NCBI RefSeq assembly: GCF_037975245.1
Contig: NC_092563.1
Coordinates: forward strand, 15,084,094 to 15,148,093
Source: Apostichopus japonicus
Lineage: Eukaryota; Echinodermata; Holothuroidea; Aspidochirotida; Stichopodidae
Reading direction: 5' to 3'
DNA: 64,000 nt
Numbering within the stretch: position 1 is the stretch's first letter; the number at the start of each line of letters is the position of its first letter. The notes beneath the pieces are model-generated. The model made no database searches, was not told the DNA's origin, and saw only the letters and a program-made list of their open reading frames with translations. Of the stretch, positions 53,597-64,000 are shown piece after piece. Both the position numbers and the translations under genes were made by a program.

Positions 53597-56464
53597 TAAG
53601 TAGACAGCTGCTAACAGAGTGACTTCAGACTGTATTCTGTGTAAAAATTTTAATTACATTATCGCAAAGGTTTTATTCCTCTTACCCAACAAAAAGATTA
53701 TAAACGATGAAGCAGCCGATCGCTGATTACTCTGTTGCTACGACCCACATGCACTGTTCGTTTTCGTTTTGTTTTCCTTTCGCGTATCAATGAGTACATA
53801 GGTCTTTGTTAATGTATTCATGACTTTTTGGCCCACCCGTGCAATCAACATGTAAATTACCTACAATAATCACCCACTGGACAATGAAGACTTTACCTCT
53901 AAGCCCATATTTGCAACACCAGACTCAGACTTGGCCAAGGTACATCTCTTGTGTATGTGTTGTGGACCAATCACAAAGTTTTTTATAAACATATTCACGT
54001 TTTAACCCAGTGGAAAATATCTCCTATATTTATGCTCTAGTATACACTTGGCCTGAATGGGTTTTTTCCCCTTCTTTTTCATGAAATGCAAAAAAAAAAT
54101 GCTTTTAACAAAACTAGAGACCAAATTTCAAGGGGATTTAAATTTTATCATAGAGGGGGGGGGTGGGGGGTGTCTTCCTGATTGTAATACAACTTGTAAA
54201 AGTAAACATCTTATCTTTGAAATATAGAAATATAAAAACTAATCATTGTTGCAATGATCGAAACGTTATATCAGAATATTACCTACAAAATAGACCAAAA
54301 CCGTTCCTAGATATCATTAATCTATTGACTTAAAACCATCTGATTAAAACCAATTTTTTTTTTTAAAAAGAATACCTCTTCTACTACATGATGAAACATA
54401 ACATATATGATATCAAAAATTAATAGTAAAAACTTCTCATGATCAATATTGTTTTGTCTTTAATACCTGAGCAATCTTATCTTAGAGAAGAAGATGAACG
54501 GAATGGAAAAACTTAAAATAAAGGGAAACGAACGAAAAAAGGGGGTAAAAGTTGGGCAGGGGGGAGGGGGGGGGAGAGGAAGGAAAGAAACATATAGAAG
54601 CAATAACTATGCCATTCTCGTTACGACAAGTCTTTTGTTTTTGCTGGTATCAATAAAAAGTACAGTTAGTTTTAAGAAAAAACTAGAAAACAGAAATGTG
54701 CAGAAAGAACATCCACAACTAAGGCTTTGATATTTAAAACATAAAATGTCTCATAAAATACAGCACAGGTTCTCCCTAGGCAGCCCATGGGCCAAAATAA
54801 TACTGTAATACTGCAACAGGTCTACGTAACGAGAAAAGAAAAAAAATGGAACCCACAAAATTTTGCCTTCCTTGGGTATGCATGTATTGGTTATTAAAAT
54901 TTTTAGGCTTGAGGAACCTACTGAACTACCCTGCACATTGCTTTCTTTAAGAGAAAAAGAGAGATTTTGGTTCTCTCTGACCCTGACCCTTAACTCCTCT
55001 CGTCAGGTCCGTAAAAGAGCTCAATTGAGAGGCTCTGCACATACATTGCTTTCAGCCTAGTAAGTCAGTTGGACCCTGTTGACTTTGTAATGGTAGAAAA
55101 CGATAACGAGGTAACCTTTCTCGATAAACTTGGTGTATTATTCATTGAAGAATTTAAATATTTCTTAAATACCACCACTAGATTTGTCCACATCCTCCCC
55201 CTACCCCCCAAGGACACTTAAAGTCTAGGATCATGCCAAGAAATGTGTTCAAAATGTTTTGTGTAACAGATACCGACACTGCTCTGACATATTGTGTCAT
55301 GTGTTACTTAGTGGTCACTCCCTTCCTGATATGGTTTCAAATTGAAATCTCTTTCAAAATGAAATCTGGCGGAATCTAAATAAAAACTTGGACATTCTAG
55401 TCTCAATTCTACTGTACCGATATCACCATTCCTGGTATCTATTATTTATTTCTGATTATCCTGCAAAGTGGGTGCTGAACTAAGCACCATAAAAAATACT
55501 GTGTTAACTGCACATTTGGCAATCATGTTTACCACACCCTACCACCTTTTTGTTTGGTTGTTTTGCAGCATTATGAAAAACTGGTTCTCCAACTAAAACA
55601 ACATGCAGTATTTTCCTTTCTCTTCTTCTTCATGAAAGTAAAGGACAATTTTCTTGATTTTTTTTGTCAAAAACTGACAAACTTGTTCGGACAGTCTTTA
55701 TCAATTCCATCTTTCTTCCTCATTTATCTTTTGCTTTTGAAAACACATTCGGACCAAGTTGGCCGAGTTTTTTAACCTGTCAAATATATCCAACAGACTG
55801 TGTTTTGGCTATTTTGTATTGCTATTTTAAGCAATGTTAATATGACAATGAGTGAGAGATTAAGAAAACAACACAGATTTACTATGTAGAAAGAAAGGTT
55901 TATAAAAAAAAGGGTAGTGGACCTGACATTTTAATCCTAGCAGAAACTCTTTGGAGGCTTATTAAAATGAAAAAAAAATGGACAAAGGTGCCAGACAGAC
56001 AGCTAAGCTTAGGATCGAAGAGAGAACCAAATTAGTGAGAAATTCTAGAGAACTTTACCCACGTATGGTGATATCAGATGGTGGGGCATTGTCTACTCTA
56101 AACTTCATTTCAAAGTTGATCATATACGTTCATAGATGTAGATATAGAGTAATAGCTATCTTCAAATTAAATAGGATATTCTGTTGGCAGAGTCCCTGAC
56201 AAAATATACCTGCTTCTGCTGCTAGGATAAAAAACCATCCATACTTCATTTTTTATTACCAGGATAAACATTAAAAAAAAAAAGAATTGTGACATTTTCA
56301 TGAATGCATCTGACACAAGCAGAGTAGGAGATATCATATGCATCGGAATTTGTTTTGTTTTTGCGATGTACAAACCATTTTATATCCCAAAGAGAAAACT
56401 AAACCTTCCTTTAAACAAAATATTGCGAGCTGGTGAACAACTGGAATTTGGAACTACTATGATA

Positions 56465-56725
56465 TTAATAATTTAATATTCCAACTGCGAATTCCAAATG
56501 AAATTCTCTGTATCGGATAATTCTGGGGCTATGATCGAGTGGATATAAATTCGGTGGCGTACAACCGATGAGAGTGAGCATCTCGATTTGTTCCCTGGCC
56601 AGCCAAAGTGAGTTGCCTGGGCTCTTTGGCCGAGAAGATATCCACAGATTATTTCCCCATTCGGGACGGTCTTCCAGATTGTGAAAAATGCTACAATAAG
56701 CCAAAACAGTAAATTGGATATCCAT
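56465..56725 (-). CDS. Unrecognised 86-codon open frame
   Basis: A Met-initiated frame with mixed, protein-like composition (for example RPEWGNNLWISSRPKSPGN) in a patch of higher G+C than its AT-rich surroundings. No family is recognised, no splice partner was found, and it lies alone between the two PLCγ genes. It may be an old transposon fragment, a small unknown gene or chance. Confidence 0.2.
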   Translation of the reverse strand: MDIQFTVLAYCSIFHNLEDRPEWGNNLWISSRPKSPGNSLWLAREQIEMLTLIGCTPPNLYPLDHSPRIIRYREFHLEFAVGILNY

Positions 56726-57807
56726 CAGAGGCGAGGCGTATGTTATAAGCCGTTCGACATTCTCTCATATACACATGTGGCTACTTAGCATCGTAAAAAT
56801 ATCTGCCATACAGGCCGATTATCATAAAACAGTTAAAATAACTCGCAAAAGTTTAAGATGAAAGCGATCGATTATTATTGCATAGATGTCTAATTTAGAT
56901 GGATGAGTGTACAGAGCAATACATCAAAAATATTATACGTCTCAGTTTAAGAATGACACAGCATTTCATACAACCTACGACACAAACTGCAGCTTTAATA
57001 TGCCTGTTTCATGGTACTATAAGCAGTAAATGAAAAATCCCTCAAGGGGTGCTAGGGAGGGTACTTAGGGCAGCAAGGCCTCTGGTACCATCATAACCTG
57101 GGATTCAAAAAACTAGCAGTCCCAGCAGGAAATAAGAAAGGAGTTAAATGAAGAACATATTTTAGGTCAGCAACACTGCAAACATTTTCATAAGACACCT
57201 TGTTCTCTTTTTTTTAATTCACAGGTTATTAAAATCCAAAAGACTTTTTCTTACCCTCTGTAAAATTTTTACAACACTGATCAGGTTACAATAACTTACA
57301 GGTATTAAGGTAAAATAAAAGCAACTGCACTCCCTCAAATCAAATCAAATCAAATGAAATCATGATGAGAAAAGTTAGGAAGAATTATTTTCCCCCACCC
57401 CATTCCACCCCCATTATGTTACTGGTTGTGGCTTCAGGTAAGAGTTGAAAATAGACAGTGCCTAAAACCAGATATAAAATTAAAAGCAATCTATTACACT
57501 TTTGATCCAGTTTACCAATCCGTACTTGAATTGTTTTTTTTCTGCTTCACTGAATCTTAGCAGCATATTTCTTAGTGGAACCCCTGCTTCAATTTCAAAC
57601 ACTGAATTATTATTAATTTTTGTTACCTTACATTGGAAACAAAGAGGAAAAAAAAGAGAAGAAAAAAATGAACATCTCCAAGGACTGAATCATTGGCTCT
57701 GTCAGCCATGCACACCTTCATTATGTGCTAACTATCTCTAAGGTATCTGGGTAGGCATGTTTCATTACTCACAAAAAAATGTTCTCTTCCAGATTCAGAT
57801 CATTAGG

Positions 57808-58370
57808 ATCAGATTTGATGCTATCAGGATCAGACTTGATATCATCCAAACTAAACTTGATACTATCAGGAGCAGACTTGATACCACCCAAACTAAACTT
57901 GATACTATCAGGATCAGACTTGATACCACCCAAACTAAACTTGATACTATCAGGAGCAGACTTGATACCACCCAAACTAAACTTGATACTATCAGAATCA
58001 GACTTGATACCACCCAAACTAAACTTGACACTATCAGAATCAGACTTGATACCACCCAAACTAAACTTGATACTATCAGGAGCAGACTTGATACCACCCA
58101 AACTAAACTTGACACTATCAGAATCAGACTTGATACCACCCAAACTAAACTTGATACTATCAGGAGCAGACTTGATACCACCCAAACTAAACTTGACACT
58201 ATCAGAATCAGACTTGATACCACCCAAACTAAACTTGATACTATCAGGATCAGACTTGATATCATCCAAACTGAACTTGACACTATCAGAATCAGACTTG
58301 ATACCACCCAAACTAAACTTGATACTATCAGGAGCAGACTTGGTACTACAAGGTCCCAGACTTGATCATA
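57808..58370. repeat. 42-bp minisatellite built from 21-bp half units
   Basis: About 13 copies of GACTTGATACCACCCAAACT + AAACTTGATACTATCAGGATCA. The two halves resemble each other (ACTTGATACCACC and ACTTGATACTATC), so the array grew from a 21-bp ancestor. Degenerate units (GACTTGATACCATC) continue to about 58780. Lengths divisible by three keep at least four frames open (170-225 codons), so the translations are not evidence for a gene. Confidence 0.95.
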
Positions 58371-60637
58371 TCAAGACCAGAATAAATACCATCAGGGCCA
58401 GAAATGAAACTATTAGAAGGCAGACTGGATACTACCTGGAACAGACTGGATACTAACAATTCTTTGTATGCTATGAGGTCCTTTGGACTTAATACCTTTA
58501 GAATCAGTCATATCACAATCAAGTGACATGGACTTGATATCATCCAAATCTGTAGATTGGATCCCATCAGGATCAAGTTTAATCCAATTACAATTAGTGC
58601 CGTATCAGGTTCTCAGAAATAACACTGAATTCACATCAGCATGAATACCATCAGGATCGCTGACTTGATACCATCCGACCTTGGACTTGATACAATCCGG
58701 ATCTCTGACTTGATACCATCCAGATCTTTGACTTGATACCTTCAGCTTATGACTTCATATCATAAAGATCCTAATCCATACCATCAGGATTCTTGGACCT
58801 GATGCTATGAAAATCACTTAGACTTGCAAACTGTCTTTTATCAATCATTACAACCCCACATTGTATAAATGTTTCTTCCTATCACCTCCAATAGTTTCTG
58901 AGTAATTGAGATTCATCCCCCAGGAAATGGGGACAAAAACCCTCTCTCTCTATCTGAAGAGTTATGTTTCATCTATCTTTGCTGTTTTGGGTATTTACAA
59001 GTGGCGATTGGTGGGTAGAGTAGGTCCACGTGATGGTTGCTGCCTCGGGTACTATAAAGTAGGGATGGTGGCACCGTCTCTGGTTCATCTGTTACTGTTA
59101 CTGGCCATCCAGCTGTTTTTACAGGTATCCATTCTCTGTCTGGATGAGTGAAATGAAAAAAGAGAAAATATGATAGGATCATGACGGAGGATCATGGATC
59201 ATAGAGGATCATGGCAACTACACCTCCATCACACTACAATACCAGATTACATGAGACCAGTTTCAGTTTACAATTTAATCTCAAGAGGAGCAAACATAGG
59301 GAAAATAAGGCTTCAAGTGAGCTGAGCGGATGCGAAACAAGCATCAAAACCTTCGATGTAGACTTGCAACTGAACAGAGCAAGTCACAGGAAAAGAATGA
59401 CCAAGCCAAGGCACCGGATCTGGCCAGACAGAGCTGGCTAGACCGGCTGCCCTTGGCAGGCTACAGTATAGTTGGTAGTATTTTTTTTTCTGTGAGGTGA
59501 GCACCGATGGCGCAGGAAAATGCATAAGTAATTTGTCCACAGGTAAGGAGGTAAGGATGTTAGTCATATTCTCTCCCTCTCTTTCTCTTATTCAGGGCTA
59601 CTTGCAGTTAATTGTTCAATTGGAAACACTATACTTCAGTAGTCTTATGAATGCTTCACCATTTTAACCTACATTCTCAGCTGGTTTTGAACCAACTTCC
59701 AATCTGTGGTGCCTATTGCTAATAGGGGTCGAACGAGGAATCCAGCATTCCAAACATTTCTTTGTGAACGCAGATAGATTCCTGCATTTTTTCTCCTAAA
59801 GTTTTGATCGTAAGCAACTACAAAATGTGTATAAACTGCAGCTCCATACTACATCCCTAATGAAAGAGATTCAGAAAGGGATCCTCCGGAGTTTTATGGT
59901 AGTCCCTTGTCAGTTGTCAAAGTCCTAATCAGCACTTGAACACATTCGGATATACAGAATATCTGTGCATGTTATATGCAGCATGGGGAACCTTGTGGAC
60001 TTCACATCATTAGGTTCTTGGTTTTTCTGTCATTAATAACCTGCCCTTCTGAACTTTGAACTTTGAAAGAACTAGCAATCTTTTTGACTCAAACTACCAA
60101 TGCTGCTTGTTCACAACATTGCTAGCATCAGACTGAACTATAAAATTCAATTAAATTAAAATTAAATTAAATTAAATTCTGCAAAATGACTGTTAAATCA
60201 CTGAACAAAGGAGAAATTCAAGTTTTAATAAACATGTAGCTAATATACACAGCCTTATGACACACAAGCCCATACAGACAATACTTAAACAGAGGCTTGA
60301 CTCAGATAACCTATGACCTCTTGATATAACAAAAGCCCTAAGAAACCATTCAAGATGCCGAGGTTTTGCAGAATTTTGAGCTGACTTCATGTTTCTCACA
60401 TGACATGCTTCTTTATCATTGGTTGTCATACTAGATGACCTTTCACCTCCTCTTTAAGAATTATATTTAACTTCTGTCCCTAGACTGATTGCATCGTTAA
60501 CTTTTGTTCCAACGCAGGTTAGGTGCTACAGTAAGGAAACCTTTGAATTCTGCTTTGAATTCTGGCCCTTTGAAGCCCCCTTTTGGCCCCCTCGATATTT
60601 TGCATTTAGAAATATTTCATGTGCAGTTTCTGTGAGA

Positions 60638-60648
60638 TTTAATTTAAT
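60638..60648 (-). promoter_or_regulatory. Candidate polyadenylation signals of gene B
   Basis: Two overlapping ATTAAA hexamers on the minus strand, about 90-100 bases after the gene B stop codon. They are the nearest plausible poly(A) signals. An AT-rich stretch makes chance occurrence possible. Confidence 0.35.
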
Positions 60649-60738
60649 AACAAATATCTGTAACTATGTCATTCAAACTCAAGTTAGAGCATTGATCATG
60701 AATTTCTGTGTAGACAAAATAAAAAGTTGTGTTTTTTC

Positions 60739-60912
60739 TCACTGTCTCGCTTCCTTGAGTTGGGAGAGTTTCTCTTGGCATTTACGCAGTTCCAGCTCCT
60801 TAATGCGAGCTTCCTGGCTTGCCAGCTGTTCTCCTCGTAACATGGTGGATAACTGCTCTGTCTTGCCTTGAAGGAATTTAATGGAATCGTACAGACCTAC
60901 ATCGTCACACTC
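60739..60912 (-). CDS. PLCγ gene B last exon: charged coiled-coil tail and stop
   Basis: A 174-bp exon (acceptor CCGCACAG) of 57 codons plus TGA. The peptide starts [20 protein letters not shown] and continues with heptad-like Glu/Lys/Leu/Gln residues ([20 protein letters not shown]) before ending EARQ. Vertebrate PLCG2 has a comparable tail after its C2 domain ([20 protein letters not shown]), while PLCG1 has a different disordered tail. The acidic-YxS start and helical content suggest the same ancestral tail. Confidence 0.88.
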   Translation of the reverse strand, partial: ECDDVGLYDSIKFLQGKTEQLSTMLRGEQLASQEARIKELELRKCQEKLSQLKEARQ

Positions 60913-63722
60913 CTGTGCGGGGAGGGGGGTGGGAAGGGGGGAGGAGAGAGAATAATACCTTTAATACATAACAAAGATGCATTTTTTCGCATTCGTCAAT
61001 GATATGATGCTATATTAATTTCCACATAACTGTATATACTATTCAGTCTATGCCTGTAAGAAAATGTTGTGCAACCCACGAGGTGACAGTAGTATTCCGA
61101 CTTCAGAAAATAAAAACTAACAGTGTTTGAAGCTTGCTGACGGTGATTAAGAAGTAAAGTTTCGTTAACTTGAAGTTAATAGTCCAAGCTAGCCCTCCTG
61201 CATTCTGACTATGACTGAAATGAGTGAATTATGTTGATTAATATGGAGTGTTAGCTCAGTGGTTAACGCCGGTGCCTTTCAATCATAAGGTCCCCGGTTC
61301 GAGTCACTCCCAGATTAATGTATGTCGTCCAGTTACAGAGTTGATGACAATTAACAATTCATAATCATGGACGTTAAATATGAATTAAGAGACTGACTTC
61401 GGTCAGCTTGCGGCTTTGATAAGCCAATGAGGCTTCTTCGCGAGTTCCTGCTTGCAGGAGGATCTAATATACATACACATATACAATATCTTCTGCAGTG
61501 TGTGATAGCTATTACTTGTTAAGATAAATCAACTCACCCCCATGTATCTGATCTCTACTTGTACTAAGAGGGCTGCTAGATCCATCTCCTCACTGTAACT
61601 GTTCATGAGAGGAACGGACCTGAACCCTAAAAATGGAAAACAAACAAAAAACTCTTACAAAACAGATAATGTTCCACACTGAGATAGCTATCCCACTTAC
61701 GCATATTTTGTTTCAGCTAATACAGGGCAAACAAACTGGGCGGCGGAGGGGGTTGAAATTGATTATCTTTCGTCTGTATTTTAGATTCGTGTAAGTTGTT
61801 TCCTTAATCTGTGCGTTCCTCCATATACATTAATACAGCAATCTACAGAGGTTTCGGTTGTGCTACTACCGATGGAAAGTTAGGCTGTTGTGACAACCTG
61901 AACATCTTTGTTGTGTTATATCAAATAAAAAGTTGCCTTGTTAGTATTTACTATTTTATTTTTACAGTGATATGTTAGCTAGTATTTGATTCTCACGTGC
62001 AGGGGCTTTATTGGAACAGCTGCAGCACTAATCTCAACCATCTTTTACTTCATTGATATTTTTAAACCGCAAGATATGAAGTTTTGTGATATTACTGCAA
62101 ACTAAGGATAAGAAAATCTAATATTAACATCTATTATTTTTACCAAAAGTAAGAGAATGAGAGGAGAATAAAACGGGTTAAAAATACATTTCAGGTTTAA
62201 AGGGTCTCATGATCTTAACATTGACCCTTGACCCCTTTGAACCTGTTAACTATAACTATTTCCCTCAGCAAATGAAACTACCCCATCTACATTTTGTGAA
62301 TATTTATTAGACTTCAAGTGAAGATGAACAGTATATATGAAGATAACCTATGACCTTGACGATATAACAGTCACTACTACTAGTTGCTATGACAACACTA
62401 AACCAGCTGGAGATGAGAGTAAGACTGTTCCATTACATTATTAGGGGGGATTTAGCTAAAAGATTGCAACTAGATACATCATAGAAACATGCAGGAAAAT
62501 CAAATATTTGACAGGTATTTAACTATCTATCAAAGCTTATTAACCCAAAATGAAGGTAGAAGCCATTGCATAAAATACAGTCATTGTCTGTTAGTTTTAA
62601 GGTAAAACATACTACTATCAAGCAATTCATGTTAATATATATCAGGAGAGAATCAGAACACAAATAATCAGTAGGTTTTACAAGAAGAATTTTGTAATTT
62701 TGATTATGAATCTAGCCAAGACAGCAAGCAGCTGGTAGAGGGTTCTTGTTCATTATATTAGTATATACTAATATATCAGTACATTATTATTAAGGAGTGT
62801 TAGCTCAGTGGTTAACGCTAGTGCCTTTCAATCATAAGGTCCCGAGTTCGAGTCACTCCAAGATTAATGTATGTCGTCCAGTTACAGAGTTGTTGACAAT
62901 TGACAATTCATAATCATGGACGTTAAATATGAATCTAAGAGACTGACTTTGGTCAGCTTGCGGCTTTGATAAGCCAATGAGGCTTCTTCCCGAGTTCCTG
63001 CTTGCAGGAGGATCTAAAATACATACATACATACATATACAATGTCCACAGGGGGTAAATCATCTGCATGACACCAGCAGAGGTGTCAGTACCAGACTAT
63101 GCGATAAGCAGTTTTTAAAAATCATTTAAGACTGATAGGTGCGCTGTTGGACGAAGCCAGACTCCCGGTATAAATGGAAAAGTGACGTGGACAGCCGATG
63201 GGGGCCAAAAAAAAAGGAAGATGTTTTAGACATCACTGACAATAATGAAAATTAACAATTTAAAGAGGTCAACTAACCTGTTCTAATGCACTGAAGTGGA
63301 AAGGTTGCTTGGCCAAGGAAGTTAGGATCTCCGAACATATCCTCATCATGGACTACGAACCTCAGGAATGCCAGCTCTGGATTAAGTACGTCAAATTCAC
63401 AGCTCTCCTCAAACACAGGATTCAAGCCATTGTCAGCTGGTAAATTAACAAAATCAAGTTGATCAGTCAACTTTCTTTACACAAAGACCTCTCCATCATT
63501 CTTAATTAGTAATATTTAAATTTATTGCTCAAGACTATAAACTACCGACTATGCGGCCCTGGACAGTTAATGATAAATCTTTCACTGGGGGTATTTTCCC
63601 TTACCTTTTGTGCCAGTTTTGTACTTATTGCCATTGTCATAGTCACAACCAAACACTTCCACTTCCACAAACGGACTGGCTACTCCTCTCCCAGACTTCT
63701 GCAGGTGTCTTGCACTTATGAT
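60739..63722 (-). CDS. Gene B: phospholipase C-gamma, C-terminal end (4 exons, continues past right edge)
   Basis: Second PLCγ gene, upstream of gene A on the same strand. Exons 63605-63722, 63278-63436, 61538-61626 and 60739-60912 join in phase and encode 179 residues ending at a TGA. The first three give most of the C2 domain, the calcium/phospholipid-binding module at the PLC C-terminus: [20 protein letters not shown], then DNGLNPVF, then [20 protein letters not shown], then [20 protein letters not shown]. The closest family match is PLCγ: LGARHLPKNGRG and FAFLRFVVYEEDMF occur in mammalian PLCG1, and [14 protein letters not shown] in PLCG2. The last exon adds a charged coiled-coil tail of the kind found in PLCG2. 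Catalytic, SH2 and SH3 exons must lie right of position 64000. Confidence 0.93.
61245..61488 (+). mobile_element. tRNA-derived SINE (family S2), copy 1, in gene B intron
   Basis: The tRNA-like head (61245-61310) starts GGAGTGTTAGCTCAGTGGTT and ends GGTTCGAGTCACTCC. GGAGTG pairs perfectly with CACTCC, and A-box and B-box pol III promoter sequences are intact. The anticodon arm is irregular and the head only 66 nt, so it is not a working tRNA. A body (ACGTTAAATATGAATTAAGA, GCGGCTTTGATAAGCCAATG) and a CATA-repeat tail follow. It lies in opposite orientation to gene B. Confidence 0.85.
61538..61626 (-). CDS. PLCγ gene B exon: last strands of C2 domain
   Basis: An 89-bp exon with acceptor CCATTTTTAG and donor GTGAGT, completing the Gly codon and ending on a codon boundary. 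It encodes [20 protein letters not shown], then VQVEIRYMG, matching the end of the PLCγ C2 domain ([20 protein letters not shown] in PLCG2). Confidence 0.93.
62222..62234 (-). promoter_or_regulatory. DR1-type site in gene B intron
   Basis: GGGTCAAGGGTCA, a perfect direct repeat of GGGTCA with one-base spacing, between the two last C2 exons of gene B. Function is inference only. Confidence 0.25.
62794..63042 (+). mobile_element. tRNA-derived SINE (family S2), copy 2, in gene B intron
   Basis: Nearly identical to the copy at 61245-61488 over head (62794-62859), body and GAGTTCCTGCTTGCAGGAGG hairpin, with a longer ACAT-repeat tail. High similarity between copies suggests fairly recent activity. 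It stands just downstream of the 63278-63436 exon. Confidence 0.85.
63278..63436 (-). CDS. PLCγ gene B exon: core of C2 domain
   Basis: A 159-bp exon between TTTACCAG and GTTAGT, phase 1 in and phase 1 out. It encodes [20 protein letters not shown], then [20 protein letters not shown], then [14 protein letters not shown]. Acidic residues in the HDEDMFGD loop occupy the position of C2 calcium ligands. In this stretch identity to vertebrate PLCγ is high. Confidence 0.95.
63605..63722 (-). CDS. PLCγ gene B exon: N-terminal part of C2 domain
   Basis: A 118-bp exon (acceptor TTTTGTCAG, donor GTAAGG) read from phase 0 and leaving in phase 1. It encodes 39 residues: [18 protein letters not shown], then [21 protein letters not shown]. 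This is the PLCγ C2 β1-β3 region (VEIEVAGAEYD in PLCG1). Confidence 0.93.
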
Positions 63723-64000
63723 CTGACAAAATCGATGGTTAAAATATTGAGAAGAATAAGTCAAAACAAATATAGCAGAGCAGCTTTTAATACAACATTA
63801 ATAACTTTTTCACGTTTTTTTGGGCCATTATTTGAAACACAATATTTCCCCTGTTTCTTGAAACTTTTCTGTTTCCTGGCATTGTATTGTGTGTTCTTCT
63901 TACACTTATATCACAGAATATAGACTCCACAGAACAATACATAAACCAGTCTTCCTCTCAAATCCATTGTCCTCTCAGTTCTGGATGAAATAAGTCACCA
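63723..64000. other. Gene B intron, right end of window
   Basis: No acceptor/donor pair with PLCγ-like coding sequence found; the preceding exon (end of catalytic Y domain) must be further right. Confidence 0.5.

Larger units (their letters stand above)
45260..60738. other. Region between the two PLCγ genes
   Basis: Holds the LINE fragment, LTR-like element, MITE copy, R4 copy and 42-bp minisatellite listed separately. Large parts (50.3-51.9, 52.4-57.7 and 58.8-60.6 kb) contain nothing I can identify except poly-G/poly-T runs. The promoter of gene A should lie somewhere between 41.9 and about 46 kb; a possible donor (GGTCG then GTAGGTTTAC, minus strand, near 45617) might end a 5' UTR exon, but this is weak. 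Confidence 0.5.

Noticed and set aside
61245-61310. Functional tRNA gene
   Set aside because: Only 66 nt with irregular anticodon arm, and part of a SINE with a second copy at 62794.
63880-64000. Further gene B exon at the right edge
   Set aside because: A GTAAGA donor-like site exists but the frame leading to it has an in-frame stop and no acceptor or PLCγ similarity.

Overview
The window is animal nuclear DNA: AT-rich, intron-rich and full of degraded transposons, with no bacterial gene structure. Two multi-exon protein genes can be read, both on the minus strand and both phospholipase C-gamma (PLCγ). The organism is most likely a marine invertebrate, possibly a non-vertebrate deuterostome such as an echinoderm. 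That guess rests only on PLCγ resemblance and repeat style and is weak.

Gene A (PLCγ, 5' half) fills 174-41855. Nine coding exons were joined by matching splice sites, reading phase and protein homology: 41402-41855, 39980-40129, 21067-21160, 18938-18988, 14982-15063, 12896-12973, 6613-6647, 5112-5163 and 174-284. They give 369 residues: an unusually long basic N-terminal extension, the PLCγ PH domain and the EF-hand region. The catalytic X domain lies beyond the left edge. Exon 4 is preceded in the same frame by an open, Ser-rich, Met-initiated stretch (18989-19209) that could be an alternative first exon.

Gene B (PLCγ, 3' end) occupies 60739-63722. Four exons (63605-63722, 63278-63436, 61538-61626, 60739-60912) encode most of the C2 domain and a charged coiled-coil tail resembling that of vertebrate PLCG2. 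The rest lies beyond the right edge. The C-terminus of B is upstream of the N-terminus of A on the same strand, so the window holds two head-to-tail PLCγ genes about 19 kb apart.

Between and inside these genes the DNA is mostly repeats. 6.8-8.4 kb holds a frameshifted DIRS-like gag relic. 10.1, 23.5, 30.5 and 52 kb hold short inverted-repeat elements, three of them with TTAA at one or both ends. 11.05-11.53 kb is another non-autonomous DNA element. 32.0-32.9 kb is a 23-bp minisatellite. 34.5-35.4 kb is a duplicated tRNA-derived SINE beside an AT microsatellite. 37.5, 42.6, 44.3 and 47 kb hold LINE tails. 43.0-43.3 kb is a SINE. 48.09-49.15 kb looks like an LTR with a GC-rich 27-bp minisatellite inside it. 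57.8-58.8 kb is a 42-bp minisatellite. 61.2 and 62.8 kb are two copies of a second tRNA-derived SINE. Most longer open frames outside the PLCγ exons are products of these tandem repeats.

No CRISPR array, rRNA, intact tRNA gene or prokaryotic mobile system was seen. The most noteworthy biology is the tandem PLCγ pair and the possible internal start that would remove the PH domain.
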